From Streptomyces sp. NBC_01244 (GTDB taxonomy: Bacteria; Actinomycetota; Actinomycetes; Streptomycetales; Streptomycetaceae), in assembly GCF_035987325.1 (NCBI RefSeq), contig NZ_CP108488.1, forward strand, positions 5,828,001-5,892,000: 64,000 bases of DNA, given 5' to 3'. The notes under the pieces are model-generated. The model searched no databases and had not been told where the DNA came from. It saw only the letters and a program-made list of their open reading frames with translations. Within the stretch, counting starts at the first letter, position 1, and each line of letters opens with the position of its first letter. Positions 18,999 to 26,306 of this stretch are shown one piece after another. Position numbers and translations under genes: made by a program.

Positions 18999-20437
18999 CG
19001 ATCGTCCTCTTCGCGGTCGTGGCCCTGCTGGTCCTGACCCTCCTGGTCCTGGTGCACCGCTGGCTCTGGATCCGCCTGGTCCGCGACACCACCGCCCCCG
19101 GCACGGGCATCCGCCGCGCGGGCACCGTCCTGGCCTTCGCGCTCCCGCTCCTGTCCGTGGCCGCCCTCGTGGCGGGCCGCGCGGGAGCCCCCTTCTGGCT
19201 GGAGCGCACGGTCGCCTGGCCGGGCTACCTCTGGCTGGCCGTCCTCCTCTACCTCTCCCTGGCCATGCTGCTGGCCGAACCCGTCCGCACGGTCTGGCTC
19301 CGCCGCCAGAACGGACCCACGGCCCGGGCCGCCTCCGCAGGCGCGGCCCCGGCGGGCTCCGGGGCGGAGCCCCACCCGACCCCCACCCCCACCCCGGAGT
19401 CCGGGGCGGAGCCCCGCCACGCCGCCGCGGACCTCTCGGGGTCCGGGGCGGAGCCCCGGTTTCGGGAAGGGGCGGGGAGGGGAACTGCGCCGCAGGCCAC
19501 CCTCGAAGCCACCGCCGAGCCCGCGGCCCCGGCCGGGCAACACCCGGCGGAAGCCGACCCGGCGGGGGCCGACCCCGCAGCGGCGCCCAGCCCGACTGAG
19601 CCCACCCCGTCCGGCGTCAGCCGCCGCCGCTTCGCACGCATCGCCGCCGGCACGGCCGCCGCCGCAGCGGTCGGCACCGTCGGCTACGGCACGTACGGCG
19701 TCCTCCGCGGCCCCCGTGTCAAGCGGGTCCAGGTCCCCCTGGCGAAGCTCCCCCGCGCGGCCCACGGCTTCCGCATCGCCGTGGTCAGCGACATCCACCT
19801 CGGCCCGATCCTGGGCCGCGCCCACACCACCCGCATCGTCGACACGATCAACCGCACGCAGCCCGACCTCATCGCCATCGTCGGCGACCTCGTCGACGGC
19901 AGCGTCCACGACCTCGCCCCCGCAGCCGAACCGCTCCGCGGCCTCCGCGCGCGCCACGGCTCGTACTTCGTCACCGGCAATCACGAGTACTTCTCCGGCG
20001 CCCGGCAGTGGGTCGACCACGTCCGCGAGCTCGGCCTGACCCCCCTGGAGAACGCCCGCCGCGAGCTCCCGTACTTCGACGTCGCCGGGGTCAACGACAT
20101 CGCGGGCGAGAGCGAGGGCCAGGGCCCGGACTTCCAGGCGGCGCTCGGCGACCGGGACCGCGCCCGCAGCGCCGTACTCCTCGCCCACCAGCCGGTGGTC
20201 ATCGACGAGGCCGTCCGGTACGGGGCCGACCTCCAGCTCTCCGGCCACACCCACGGCGGGCAGCTCTGGCCCGGCGAGTACGTGGCCGAGCTCGCCAACC
20301 CCACCGTCGCCGGGCTGGAGCGCTACGGCGACACCCAGCTGTACGTCTCGCGCGGCGCGGGTGCCTGGGGGCCGCCGGTCCGGGTCGGCGCACCGTCGGA
20401 CATCACAGTCGTCGAACTCGCCTCATATCAGGCCTGA
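18995..20437 (+). CDS. Membrane-anchored metallophosphoesterase
   Basis: 480 residues. Three N-terminal hydrophobic segments (residues 1-100) precede a ~100-residue low-complexity linker with three SGAEP units. A second anchor begins with the Tat-like SRRRFARIAAG. The calcineurin-type domain (about residues 255-480) has all metal-binding motifs: VVSDIHLG, VGDLVDG, TGNHEY, LLAHQP and GHTHGGQLWPGEY. The Tyr-containing C-terminal layout resembles YkuE/YaeI-type phosphodiesterases that act on lipids or cell-surface substrates. GTG 18995 overlaps the preceding stop. The linker DNA repeats TCCGGGGCGGAGCCCC-type palindromes. Confidence 0.9.
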   Translation: MTIVLFAVVALLVLTLLVLVHRWLWIRLVRDTTAPGTGIRRAGTVLAFALPLLSVAALVAGRAGAPFWLERTVAWPGYLWLAVLLYLSLAMLLAEPVRTVWLRRQNGPTARAASAGAAPAGSGAEPHPTPTPTPESGAEPRHAAADLSGSGAEPRFREGAGRGTAPQATLEATAEPAAPAGQHPAEADPAGADPAAAPSPTEPTPSGVSRRRFARIAAGTAAAAAVGTVGYGTYGVLRGPRVKRVQVPLAKLPRAAHGFRIAVVSDIHLGPILGRAHTTRIVDTINRTQPDLIAIVGDLVDGSVHDLAPAAEPLRGLRARHGSYFVTGNHEYFSGARQWVDHVRELGLTPLENARRELPYFDVAGVNDIAGESEGQGPDFQAALGDRDRARSAVLLAHQPVVIDEAVRYGADLQLSGHTHGGQLWPGEYVAELANPTVAGLERYGDTQLYVSRGAGAWGPPVRVGAPSDITVVELASYQA

Positions 20438-20567
20438 ACCGTCCGAACCTTCAACGCCACGCCACAAATCGGCCTTCCCGAGGCTGAAATTCCGTGATGG
20501 GATGTGACCGATAATCGGATAACGGGTCGCGGATTTCGGTGTGCGCCCACGTGGGGTGGAGTCAAGG

Positions 20568-22127
20568 ATGTTGCGGTCTGTCCGCTCGAAAGCCATCGCG
20601 GCCGGGCTGGTCCTCGGCGTCGCCGGCGTCGCCACCTGGCAGTTGCTGCCGCAGACGGCCGGCGGCGGGGAGCCCATCCGCGTCGGCACGAGCGACGTGG
20701 TCTCCTCCCTCGACCCCGCAGGCGCGTACGACGCGGGCTCCTGGGCCCTGTTCAGCAACGTCTACCAGTCGCTGCTGACCATCAGGACCGGCTCGGACAC
20801 CCCGGTGCCCGACGCGGCCTCCTCCTGCAATTTCATCGACAACAAGCTCACCACGTACCAGTGCGAGCTGCGCTCGGACGTGAAGTTCTCCTCCGGCCGG
20901 GCGATCACGGCCGAGGACGTGAAGTACTCCTTCGACCGGATCAAGGCGATCAACTCCGACCAGGGTCCGGCGCCGCTGTTCAACACCCTGGAGTCGGTCA
21001 AGGCGGAGGGGCGCACCGTCACCTTCGGCCTCTCCGCCGGGGACGCCACCTTCCCGTTCAAGATCGCGACGGGCGCCGCCTCGATCGTGGACAAGGACAA
21101 GTACCCGGCCAAGGCCCTGCGCGAGGACGAGAAGGTCGACGGCTCCGGCCCCTTCACCCTCGACGGCTACACGGCCGGCGCGAGCGCCGAACTCAAGCCC
21201 AACACCTCGTACAAGGGCCAGGGCAAGATCTCCAAGAGCCCGGTCACCGTGAAGTACTTCAAGGACTCCGCGCAGCTGGAGCAGGCCTGGACCGACCGGG
21301 GGATCGAGGTCGCCCACCGCGACATGCCCCCGGCGGTCCTGGCCGGCCTGAACCCGGGCCTGGAGGACACCCGGTACCAGGCCTCGGGCGGTACGGAGAT
21401 CCGCAGCATGGTCTTCGACCTCCGCCCCGGCTCCCCGGTGGCCCAGCCCGCCGTCCGCCAGGCCGTCGCCGCGATCGTGGACCGGGCCAAGGTCGCGACC
21501 GAGGTCTACAAGGGCACCGTCACCCCGCTCTACTCGCTCGTCCCGGCGGGCATCGCCGCCCACAGCACGCCGTTCTTCGACGCCTGGCCCTCGCCGAACG
21601 GGCTCACCGCGAAGAAGCTGCTCAAGGACGCCGGGATCACCACCCCGGTCGCGATCACCCTCGGGGTCAACGAGCGCGGCGCGAGCGTTCCCGAGGCCGA
21701 GGAGCTGAAGGCGCAGCTGGAGTCCACCGGCCTCTTCAAGCTGGCCATCAAGCCGGTCGAGAAGTGGAGCGACTTCCAGAAGGCCTACGCGGCGGGCGAG
21801 TTCGACGCCTACACCATCGGCTGGATCGCCGACTTCCCGGACGCGGACAACTTCCTGGCCCCGCTCGTCGGTGCCGACAACTCGATGAACAACGGCTACT
21901 CCGACAAGGCCGTCGACGACCTCATCACCCGTACCCAGTCCTTCTCGGACCGCGGCGCCGCCGCCAACGACTTCCGCGACCTGCAGAAGCTGGTCGCGCA
22001 GCAGGTCCCGATGATGCCGATCTGGCAGAAGAAGGACTACGTGATGTCCCGCGAGGCCGTCGCGGGCGCCCAGTACCTCTCGGACGGCACCGGTGTGTGG
22101 CGCCTGTGGGAGCTCAACTGGCTGTAG
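20568..22127 (+). CDS. ABC transporter substrate-binding protein, family 5 (peptide/nickel type)
   Basis: 519 residues. A single hydrophobic N-terminal segment (SKAIAAGLVLGVAGVATWQL) is followed by the family-5 fold: IRVGTSDVVSSLDPAGAYDA, LRSDVKFSSGRAITAEDVKY, DGSGPFTLDGY and VRQAVAAIVDRAKV. The late FDAYTIGWIADFPDADNFL is diagnostic of DppA/OppA-like proteins. There is no lipobox cysteine, unusual for a Gram-positive binding protein; it is either signal-anchored or released. ATG 20568 has GGAG nine bases upstream; GTG 20541 is an alternative. No permease or ATPase genes adjoin it, so its transporter lies elsewhere. Confidence 0.88.
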   Translation: MLRSVRSKAIAAGLVLGVAGVATWQLLPQTAGGGEPIRVGTSDVVSSLDPAGAYDAGSWALFSNVYQSLLTIRTGSDTPVPDAASSCNFIDNKLTTYQCELRSDVKFSSGRAITAEDVKYSFDRIKAINSDQGPAPLFNTLESVKAEGRTVTFGLSAGDATFPFKIATGAASIVDKDKYPAKALREDEKVDGSGPFTLDGYTAGASAELKPNTSYKGQGKISKSPVTVKYFKDSAQLEQAWTDRGIEVAHRDMPPAVLAGLNPGLEDTRYQASGGTEIRSMVFDLRPGSPVAQPAVRQAVAAIVDRAKVATEVYKGTVTPLYSLVPAGIAAHSTPFFDAWPSPNGLTAKKLLKDAGITTPVAITLGVNERGASVPEAEELKAQLESTGLFKLAIKPVEKWSDFQKAYAAGEFDAYTIGWIADFPDADNFLAPLVGADNSMNNGYSDKAVDDLITRTQSFSDRGAAANDFRDLQKLVAQQVPMMPIWQKKDYVMSREAVAGAQYLSDGTGVWRLWELNWL

Positions 22128-22134
22128 GACCCGT

Positions 22135-22893
22135 CTACGGGCCCACCTCAGGGCCCTCCTCCGGCCCCGCATCGGGGTCGGAGGCCCGCTTGCGGCCCGG
22201 ACGGGACACGGCCGACTGGGCCATGCCCGGCAGGAAGTCCGTGAACAGCTCGTGCACTTCGCGCACCAGCGGCCGCAGCACCCGGAACCGGGCCAGGATG
22301 ATGCCGCGCGTCGTGAGCTGCGCCCCGCGCTGTGCGAGCTTGCGGGTCTTCTCGCTGTCCGGGGAGCGGTCGAAGACCCAGTAGAGGACCAGGCCCATCT
22401 GCGAGAGCCACATCAGCTCCGGCAGTACGTCGGCCAGTTCGTCGGGCACCTTGGTCTTGGCCCCGGCCAGCACCTCGCGGTGCATGTCGATCGCCTGCTT
22501 GCGGGCCGCCTCCGACTCCGGGGAGAACGGGCTGAGCGGGCTTTCGGGGTCCGCGGCGTTCTTGAAGAACTGCGAGGCGAACTCGTGGTACGGCGCGGCG
22601 ATGTCCAGCCAGCTGGTCAGTACGCCCGCGAGCCGCTTCTGCAGATCGGTCTCGTGGTCCAGGATCGGCCGGACCGCCGCCAGGTGGGCGGCGCCGATCC
22701 GGTCGTAGAAGCCCTGGACCAGGTGTTCCTTGGACTCGAAGTAGTAGTAGGCGTTGCCGACCGATACTCCGGCCTCCTTGGCGATACCGCGCATCGTCGT
22801 CTTGTCGAAGCCGCGCTCCTGGAAGAGGCGGAGCGCGGTTTCGAGGATGAGCGTGCGGGTCTGCTCGCTCTTGGGAGCCTTCTGATCAGTCAC
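22135..22893 (-). CDS. TetR family regulator
   Basis: 252 residues from GTG 22893; a GTG at 22932 would add 13 residues. The N-terminal HTH is complete: LILETALRLFQERGFDKTTM, then RGIAKEAGVSVGNAYYYFES (about residues 17-60). A helical ligand domain follows with the segment MWLSQMGLVLYWVFD. The C-terminal ~30 residues are Pro/Glu/Asp rich. It is the last gene of an apparent three-gene leftward operon (23751 to 22135), whose promoter carries two copies of TTGAACNNGTTCAA, probably its own operators. Confidence 0.92.
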   Translation of the reverse strand: MTDQKAPKSEQTRTLILETALRLFQERGFDKTTMRGIAKEAGVSVGNAYYYFESKEHLVQGFYDRIGAAHLAAVRPILDHETDLQKRLAGVLTSWLDIAAPYHEFASQFFKNAADPESPLSPFSPESEAARKQAIDMHREVLAGAKTKVPDELADVLPELMWLSQMGLVLYWVFDRSPDSEKTRKLAQRGAQLTTRGIILARFRVLRPLVREVHELFTDFLPGMAQSAVSRPGRKRASDPDAGPEEGPEVGP

Positions 22894-22903
22894 GGTCCCG
22901 AGC

Positions 22904-23323
22904 CTATCGGGGAGCGGAACACTGGTCGTCACAGGCCGGTTCCCCGTCCTGCGCCGGGGAGCCGGTCCGAACCGCCTCCCGCCAGGTGGAGGCGGTGTAC
23001 ATGGCCGCCCTGGCGAAGGGCCGGCCGGCCGGGGTGGCCAGCCAGTTCGCCTTCGGCCGGTGCTCGGCCAGCGCCCACAGGCAGACGATGAAGGCGTCGG
23101 TCCCCCTCCACACCTGTCCGGAGTCGCCGATGACGGTGATCTCCTTCAGGGTCGAGGCGTGGTCGAGCCGCGGGTACCGCCCCCGCGCCTCGGCGGAGGC
23201 CGCGGGGACGAGCCGGAGCGGTACGAGCCGGCGCTGGCCGAGCAGCCAGTGCCGGATGTGCACGCAGAGCGGGCAGTTCGCGTCGTAGAGCACCGTCAGG
23301 TGCCGGGTCGCCGCGGTGGCCAC
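22904..23323 (-). CDS. DCC family thiol-disulfide oxidoreductase-like protein (DUF393)
   Basis: About 139 residues. The DUF393 signature YDANCPLCVHIRHWL is close to the N-terminus, with a CxxC thioredoxin-like pair, followed by the typical LVPLRLVPA strand and DSGQVWRGTDAFIVCLWALA. Predicted soluble or peripheral redox protein of unknown partner. GTG 23323 is preferred because it starts just after the upstream gene's stop. An alternative GTG at 23371 would overlap that gene through an 18-bp direct repeat (23341-23379 region). Downstream is the TetR gene. Confidence 0.85.
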   Translation of the reverse strand: MATAATRHLTVLYDANCPLCVHIRHWLLGQRRLVPLRLVPAASAEARGRYPRLDHASTLKEITVIGDSGQVWRGTDAFIVCLWALAEHRPKANWLATPAGRPFARAAMYTASTWREAVRTGSPAQDGEPACDDQCSAPR

Positions 23324-23328
23324 GGGGA

Positions 23329-23751
23329 TCAGGCCCCGGTGGGCGCGGTCCACCCCTGGGGCGCGGTCCACCCCTGGGGGGCGACCGGCGGGGTCCCCTG
23401 ACGCTCCATGATTCCCCGGCGGCGCATCTTGTTCAGCACCCAGACGTTCGCGAGGTGCATGAAGCCGAGGACCAGGAGCACGACTCCGAGCTTGACCGAC
23501 AGGGCCTCGAAGAGTCCGCGGGCCGCGACGATCTCCTCGGCCGACCGCAGGTAGAGGGTCACGAAGCCGATGTTGACGAGGTAGAAGCCGACCACCAGGA
23601 GCTGGTTGACGGCGTCGGCGAGCTTCTCGTTCCCCTGGAGGACGTCGCCGATGAAGACGCGGCCGTTGCGGCTGAGCGTGCGGGCCACCCAGATGGTGAG
23701 TCCGATGCTGATGAGCAGGTAGATGACGTACGCGACCACGGTGAGGTCCAT
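23329..23751 (-). CDS. Four-helix integral membrane protein
   Basis: 140 residues. Hydrophobic segments: LTVVAYVIYLLISIGLTIWV, NQLLVVGFYLVNIGFVTLYL and VKLGVVLLVLGFMHLANVWV, separated by short polar loops including RNGRVFIGDVLQGNEKLADA. The C-terminus is basic (NKMRRRGIMER) and ends in APQGWTAPQGWTAP, encoded by a DNA duplication. ATG 23751 has AAGGGG about nine bases upstream; the frame also opens at TTG 23778 inside an operator. First gene of the TetR-controlled unit; function unknown. Confidence 0.85.
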   Translation of the reverse strand: MDLTVVAYVIYLLISIGLTIWVARTLSRNGRVFIGDVLQGNEKLADAVNQLLVVGFYLVNIGFVTLYLRSAEEIVAARGLFEALSVKLGVVLLVLGFMHLANVWVLNKMRRRGIMERQGTPPVAPQGWTAPQGWTAPTGA

Positions 23752-23764
23752 GCCCTCAGCCCCT

Positions 23765-23778
23765 TTGAACGTGTTCAA
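23765..23778. promoter_or_regulatory. Operator TTGAAC-GT-GTTCAA, proximal copy
   Basis: Perfect 6+2+6 palindrome just upstream of the membrane-protein gene. A second copy with the same arms lies 44 bp away, centre to centre. Likely binding site of the TetR encoded in the same operon. Confidence 0.75.
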
Positions 23779-23808
23779 CTGCTGACGACATCGACTGTAG
23801 ACCTCTTT

Positions 23809-23822
23809 TTGAACAGGTTCAA
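23809..23822. promoter_or_regulatory. Operator TTGAAC-AG-GTTCAA, distal copy
   Basis: Same arms as the palindrome at 23765-23778 with a different 2-bp spacer. The 44-bp separation is close to four helical turns, so two dimers would sit on the same DNA face. Confidence 0.75.
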
Positions 23823-23844
23823 GCGAATGGCGCGCCGGGCTCGG

Positions 23845-24618
23845 TCAGTGCCTCGGGAGGGCCGCCTCGAAGAGGAAGGGCAGCAGCAACCGCGTGATCT
23901 CCTCCGGGCGTTCGAGGGAGGGCAGGTGGCCGGCCCAGGGCAGCTCCACGTGGACGGCGCCGGGCACCAGGGAGGGGAGCTCGGCGGGGACGTCCCGGAA
24001 GTCGGGGATGTCGTACGCGCCGCCGACGGCGAGGACGGGGGCGGTGATCGCGGCCGGCTCGAAGGCGGGCTCGGGGAGCTCGTGGTCCTCGTCGGCGGCC
24101 AGGGCGCCCCGCAGGTTCCCGAGCTGCATGGCGCGTACGAGGGCGTGTGTGGCCTCGTCGGCGTCCGGGCCGAGCCACTGGCGGGCGTTGAGCCCGGCCG
24201 CGCCCTCCAGGTCGCCCGCGTCCAGCAGGGCGGCCTCGGCGGCGTTGAAGGCGAGCAGTGCGGGGCCGCGCCGCTGCGCGGGCCGGGCGGGGCAGAGCAG
24301 GGCCAGCGCGCTGACCAGTTCCGGACGCAGCGCGGCCAGCGTCAGCGCGACCCGCCCGCCGTAGGAACTGCCGACGAAGGCGGCCCGCCGGATTCCGAGG
24401 TGCGCCAGCAGCTCCCGTACGTCCTCGTGGTCGCTGTACGGGGCCTCGGCGGCGGGGGAGTCCCCGCAGGTCCGGAAGTCCGGCCGGACCACCCGGAACC
24501 CGGCCGCGAGCAGCGGCTGCCACTGCGGCTCCCACATCCGCCGGTCGCACACGGAGGAATGGAGCAGTACGACGGCCGGCGCATCGGCGGGCCCGTCCAC
24601 ATCATGAGAAATGATCAT
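23845..24618 (-). CDS. Alpha/beta hydrolase
   Basis: 257 residues. The oxyanion motif VVLLHSSVCDRRMW, the nucleophile elbow GSSYGG (Ser about residue 97), the acid in GGAYDIPDF and the His in AGHLPSLERPEEI give a complete triad. Layout is that of small ester or C-C bond hydrolases of the 3-oxoadipate-lactonase type. Substrate unknown. It ends 23 bp before the distal TTGAACNNGTTCAA site, which might therefore also matter for readthrough from this gene. Confidence 0.9.
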   Translation of the reverse strand: MIISHDVDGPADAPAVVLLHSSVCDRRMWEPQWQPLLAAGFRVVRPDFRTCGDSPAAEAPYSDHEDVRELLAHLGIRRAAFVGSSYGGRVALTLAALRPELVSALALLCPARPAQRRGPALLAFNAAEAALLDAGDLEGAAGLNARQWLGPDADEATHALVRAMQLGNLRGALAADEDHELPEPAFEPAAITAPVLAVGGAYDIPDFRDVPAELPSLVPGAVHVELPWAGHLPSLERPEEITRLLLPFLFEAALPRH

Positions 24619-24676
24619 GCCGCGATCATCCGCGACGGGACCCCCGGCCCGCCACCGGGTTCCCGCCCGGCCGGAC

Positions 24677-25291
24677 TCACATGCTCAGCGCACGCGCCTG
24701 GTTGAGCTGGCTCATGACCCACATGTACGTGCCCGCGTCCACCGCGGGGATCATCGTGGAGTGGTGGCGGCCGGCGCTGTTCACGGTGATCTGGATGTAG
24801 CCCGTCGTGCGGCGCTCCTTCATCAGGAGGAAGAGCAGGCCGAGCAGGCAGAAGATGAAGAAGATGACGGCCAGCACGATCGCGTGCGCCGGGATCTTCT
24901 CCTCCGTCCGCGAGAAGTCCGTGGCGTTCCAGATCGCGCCCCTGAGCGGCATGTTGCCCGACGGGGTGATGATCTGGTCGCCGGCGATCGTGATGTCGCC
25001 CAGGGAGAGCCCGGCGGAGCCGACGGGGTAGCCCATGGGAGGCGGGCCCGGGGTCCCCATGGGGGGCGTGGTGGGGCCGGCCGGGGCGGGGATGCCCGCG
25101 CCGGCGATGGTCGGCTGGTAGGCGGGGGGCTGCGGGTAGCCGTAGCCCGGCTGGTCCGGTGCCGGGGGCGGGTAGCCGTAGCCGGGCTGCGGCGGGTAGC
25201 CGTAATTCGGCTGTCCCGGAGTGGTGTTGTAGTCACCCTGGCCACCCGCGCCGGGCTCGCTCTTGTACGGGTTGGGCTGCTGCTCGCTCAT
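24677..25291 (-). CDS. PGY-rich single-pass membrane protein
   Basis: 204 residues. The first ~75 are Pro/Gly/Tyr repeats (GYPPQPGYGYPPPAPDQPGY). A short beta-like segment follows (GLSLGDITIAGDQIITPSG, about 92-110). One strongly hydrophobic helix is IVLAVIFFIFCLLGLLFLLM (about 138-157), and the ~45-residue C-terminal part (TGYIQITVNSAGRHHSTM) is soluble. Such proteins recur in streptomycetes with no assigned function. Separated from sdhB by a terminator hairpin. Confidence 0.82.
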   Translation of the reverse strand: MSEQQPNPYKSEPGAGGQGDYNTTPGQPNYGYPPQPGYGYPPPAPDQPGYGYPQPPAYQPTIAGAGIPAPAGPTTPPMGTPGPPPMGYPVGSAGLSLGDITIAGDQIITPSGNMPLRGAIWNATDFSRTEEKIPAHAIVLAVIFFIFCLLGLLFLLMKERRTTGYIQITVNSAGRHHSTMIPAVDAGTYMWVMSQLNQARALSM

Positions 25292-25447
25292 GCGGCCGAT
25301 AATTCCACAGTCGCGCAGGGGCCCGTAGGGCGGTTGTCGGCGCCCGCCTCGATCTCCGGGCGCGGGGAGCGTGATGTTCGCCCGGGGGCGGGGGCCGTCG
25401 AAGGGCTGTTCGTACCGGGCGGGTTGATCCGCAGGCCCTACGGCGAA

Positions 25448-25489
25448 GGCCCCGCCCCCTCACGGAAAGGATCCGCAGGGGGCGGGGCC
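25448..25489 (-). terminator. Terminator of the sdh operon
   Basis: GGCCCCGCCCCCT (25448-25460) and AGGGGGCGGGGCC (25477-25489) form a 13-bp stem with a 16-nt loop, about 50 bp beyond the sdhB stop. Confidence 0.85.
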
Positions 25490-25538
25490 CCGTGCCCGCC
25501 GGCCTCGGCTGAGACCGGCGGACGGAGTCCTCGAAAGG

Positions 25539-26306
25539 CTAGAAGCGGCGGGTGATCAGTGCCCGCTTCACTTCCTGGATGGCCTTCGTGACCTCGATGC
25601 CTCGCGGGCACGCGTCGGTGCAGTTGAAGGTCGTGCGGCAACGCCACACGCCGTCCTTGTCGTTCAGGATCTCCAGGCGCTGCTCGCCCGCCTCGTCACG
25701 CGAGTCGAAGATGAAGCGGTGCGCGTTGACGATCGCCGCCGGGCCGAAGTACTGGCCGTCGTTCCAGAACACCGGGCACGAGGACGTGCACGCGGCGCAC
25801 AGGATGCACTTGGTGGTGTCGTCGAAGCGCTCGCGGTCCTCGGCGGACTGCAGGCGCTCGCGCGTCGGCTCGTTGCCCTTGGTGACCAGGAACGGCATGA
25901 CGTCCCGGTACGCCTGGAAGAAGGGCTCCATGTCGACGACGAGGTCCTTCATCACCGTCAGGCCCTTGATGGCCTCGACCGTGATCGGCTTCTCCGGGTT
26001 GATGTCCTTGATCAGCGTCTTGCAGGCGAGCCTGTTCTTGCCGTTGATCCGCATCGCGTCGGAGCCGCAGATGCCGTGCGCGCACGAGCGACGGAAGGTC
26101 AGCGTGCCGTCGAGTTCCCACTTGATCTTGTGGAGACCGTCGAGCACGCGCTCCTTCGGGTCGATCTCGATCTGGAAGTCCTGCCACTGCGACTCGTCCG
26201 AGATCTCGGGGTTGAAGCGGCGGATCCGGAACGTGACCGTGATGAAGGGCGAGGCCGCGGCCGCGGCCTCCATCGCGTCCGTCTTGGACAGGGTCGGGGT
26301 GGCCAT
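25539..26306 (-). CDS. sdhB: Succinate dehydrogenase iron-sulfur subunit
   Basis: 255 residues. Carries electrons from FAD in SdhA to quinone. The N-terminal ferredoxin domain has the [2Fe-2S] cysteines in RRSCAHGICGSDAM and a later Cys in NRLACKTL. The C-terminal domain has KCILCAACTSSCPVFW and CRTTFNCTDACPRGI for the [4Fe-4S] and [3Fe-4S] centres. Its ATG shares one base with the sdhA stop (TGATG), so the two are coupled. Last gene of sdhCDAB. Confidence 0.98.
   Translation of the reverse strand: MATPTLSKTDAMEAAAAASPFITVTFRIRRFNPEISDESQWQDFQIEIDPKERVLDGLHKIKWELDGTLTFRRSCAHGICGSDAMRINGKNRLACKTLIKDINPEKPITVEAIKGLTVMKDLVVDMEPFFQAYRDVMPFLVTKGNEPTRERLQSAEDRERFDDTTKCILCAACTSSCPVFWNDGQYFGPAAIVNAHRFIFDSRDEAGEQRLEILNDKDGVWRCRTTFNCTDACPRGIEVTKAIQEVKRALITRRF

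Noticed and set aside
17366-20254. A 962-codon open frame on the minus strand covering the carboxypeptidase gene and further upstream
   Set aside because: Only the part from GTG 18616 has a signal peptide and penicillin-binding motifs; the rest is antisense to the SCO4848-like and metallophosphoesterase genes and is an artefact of high GC.
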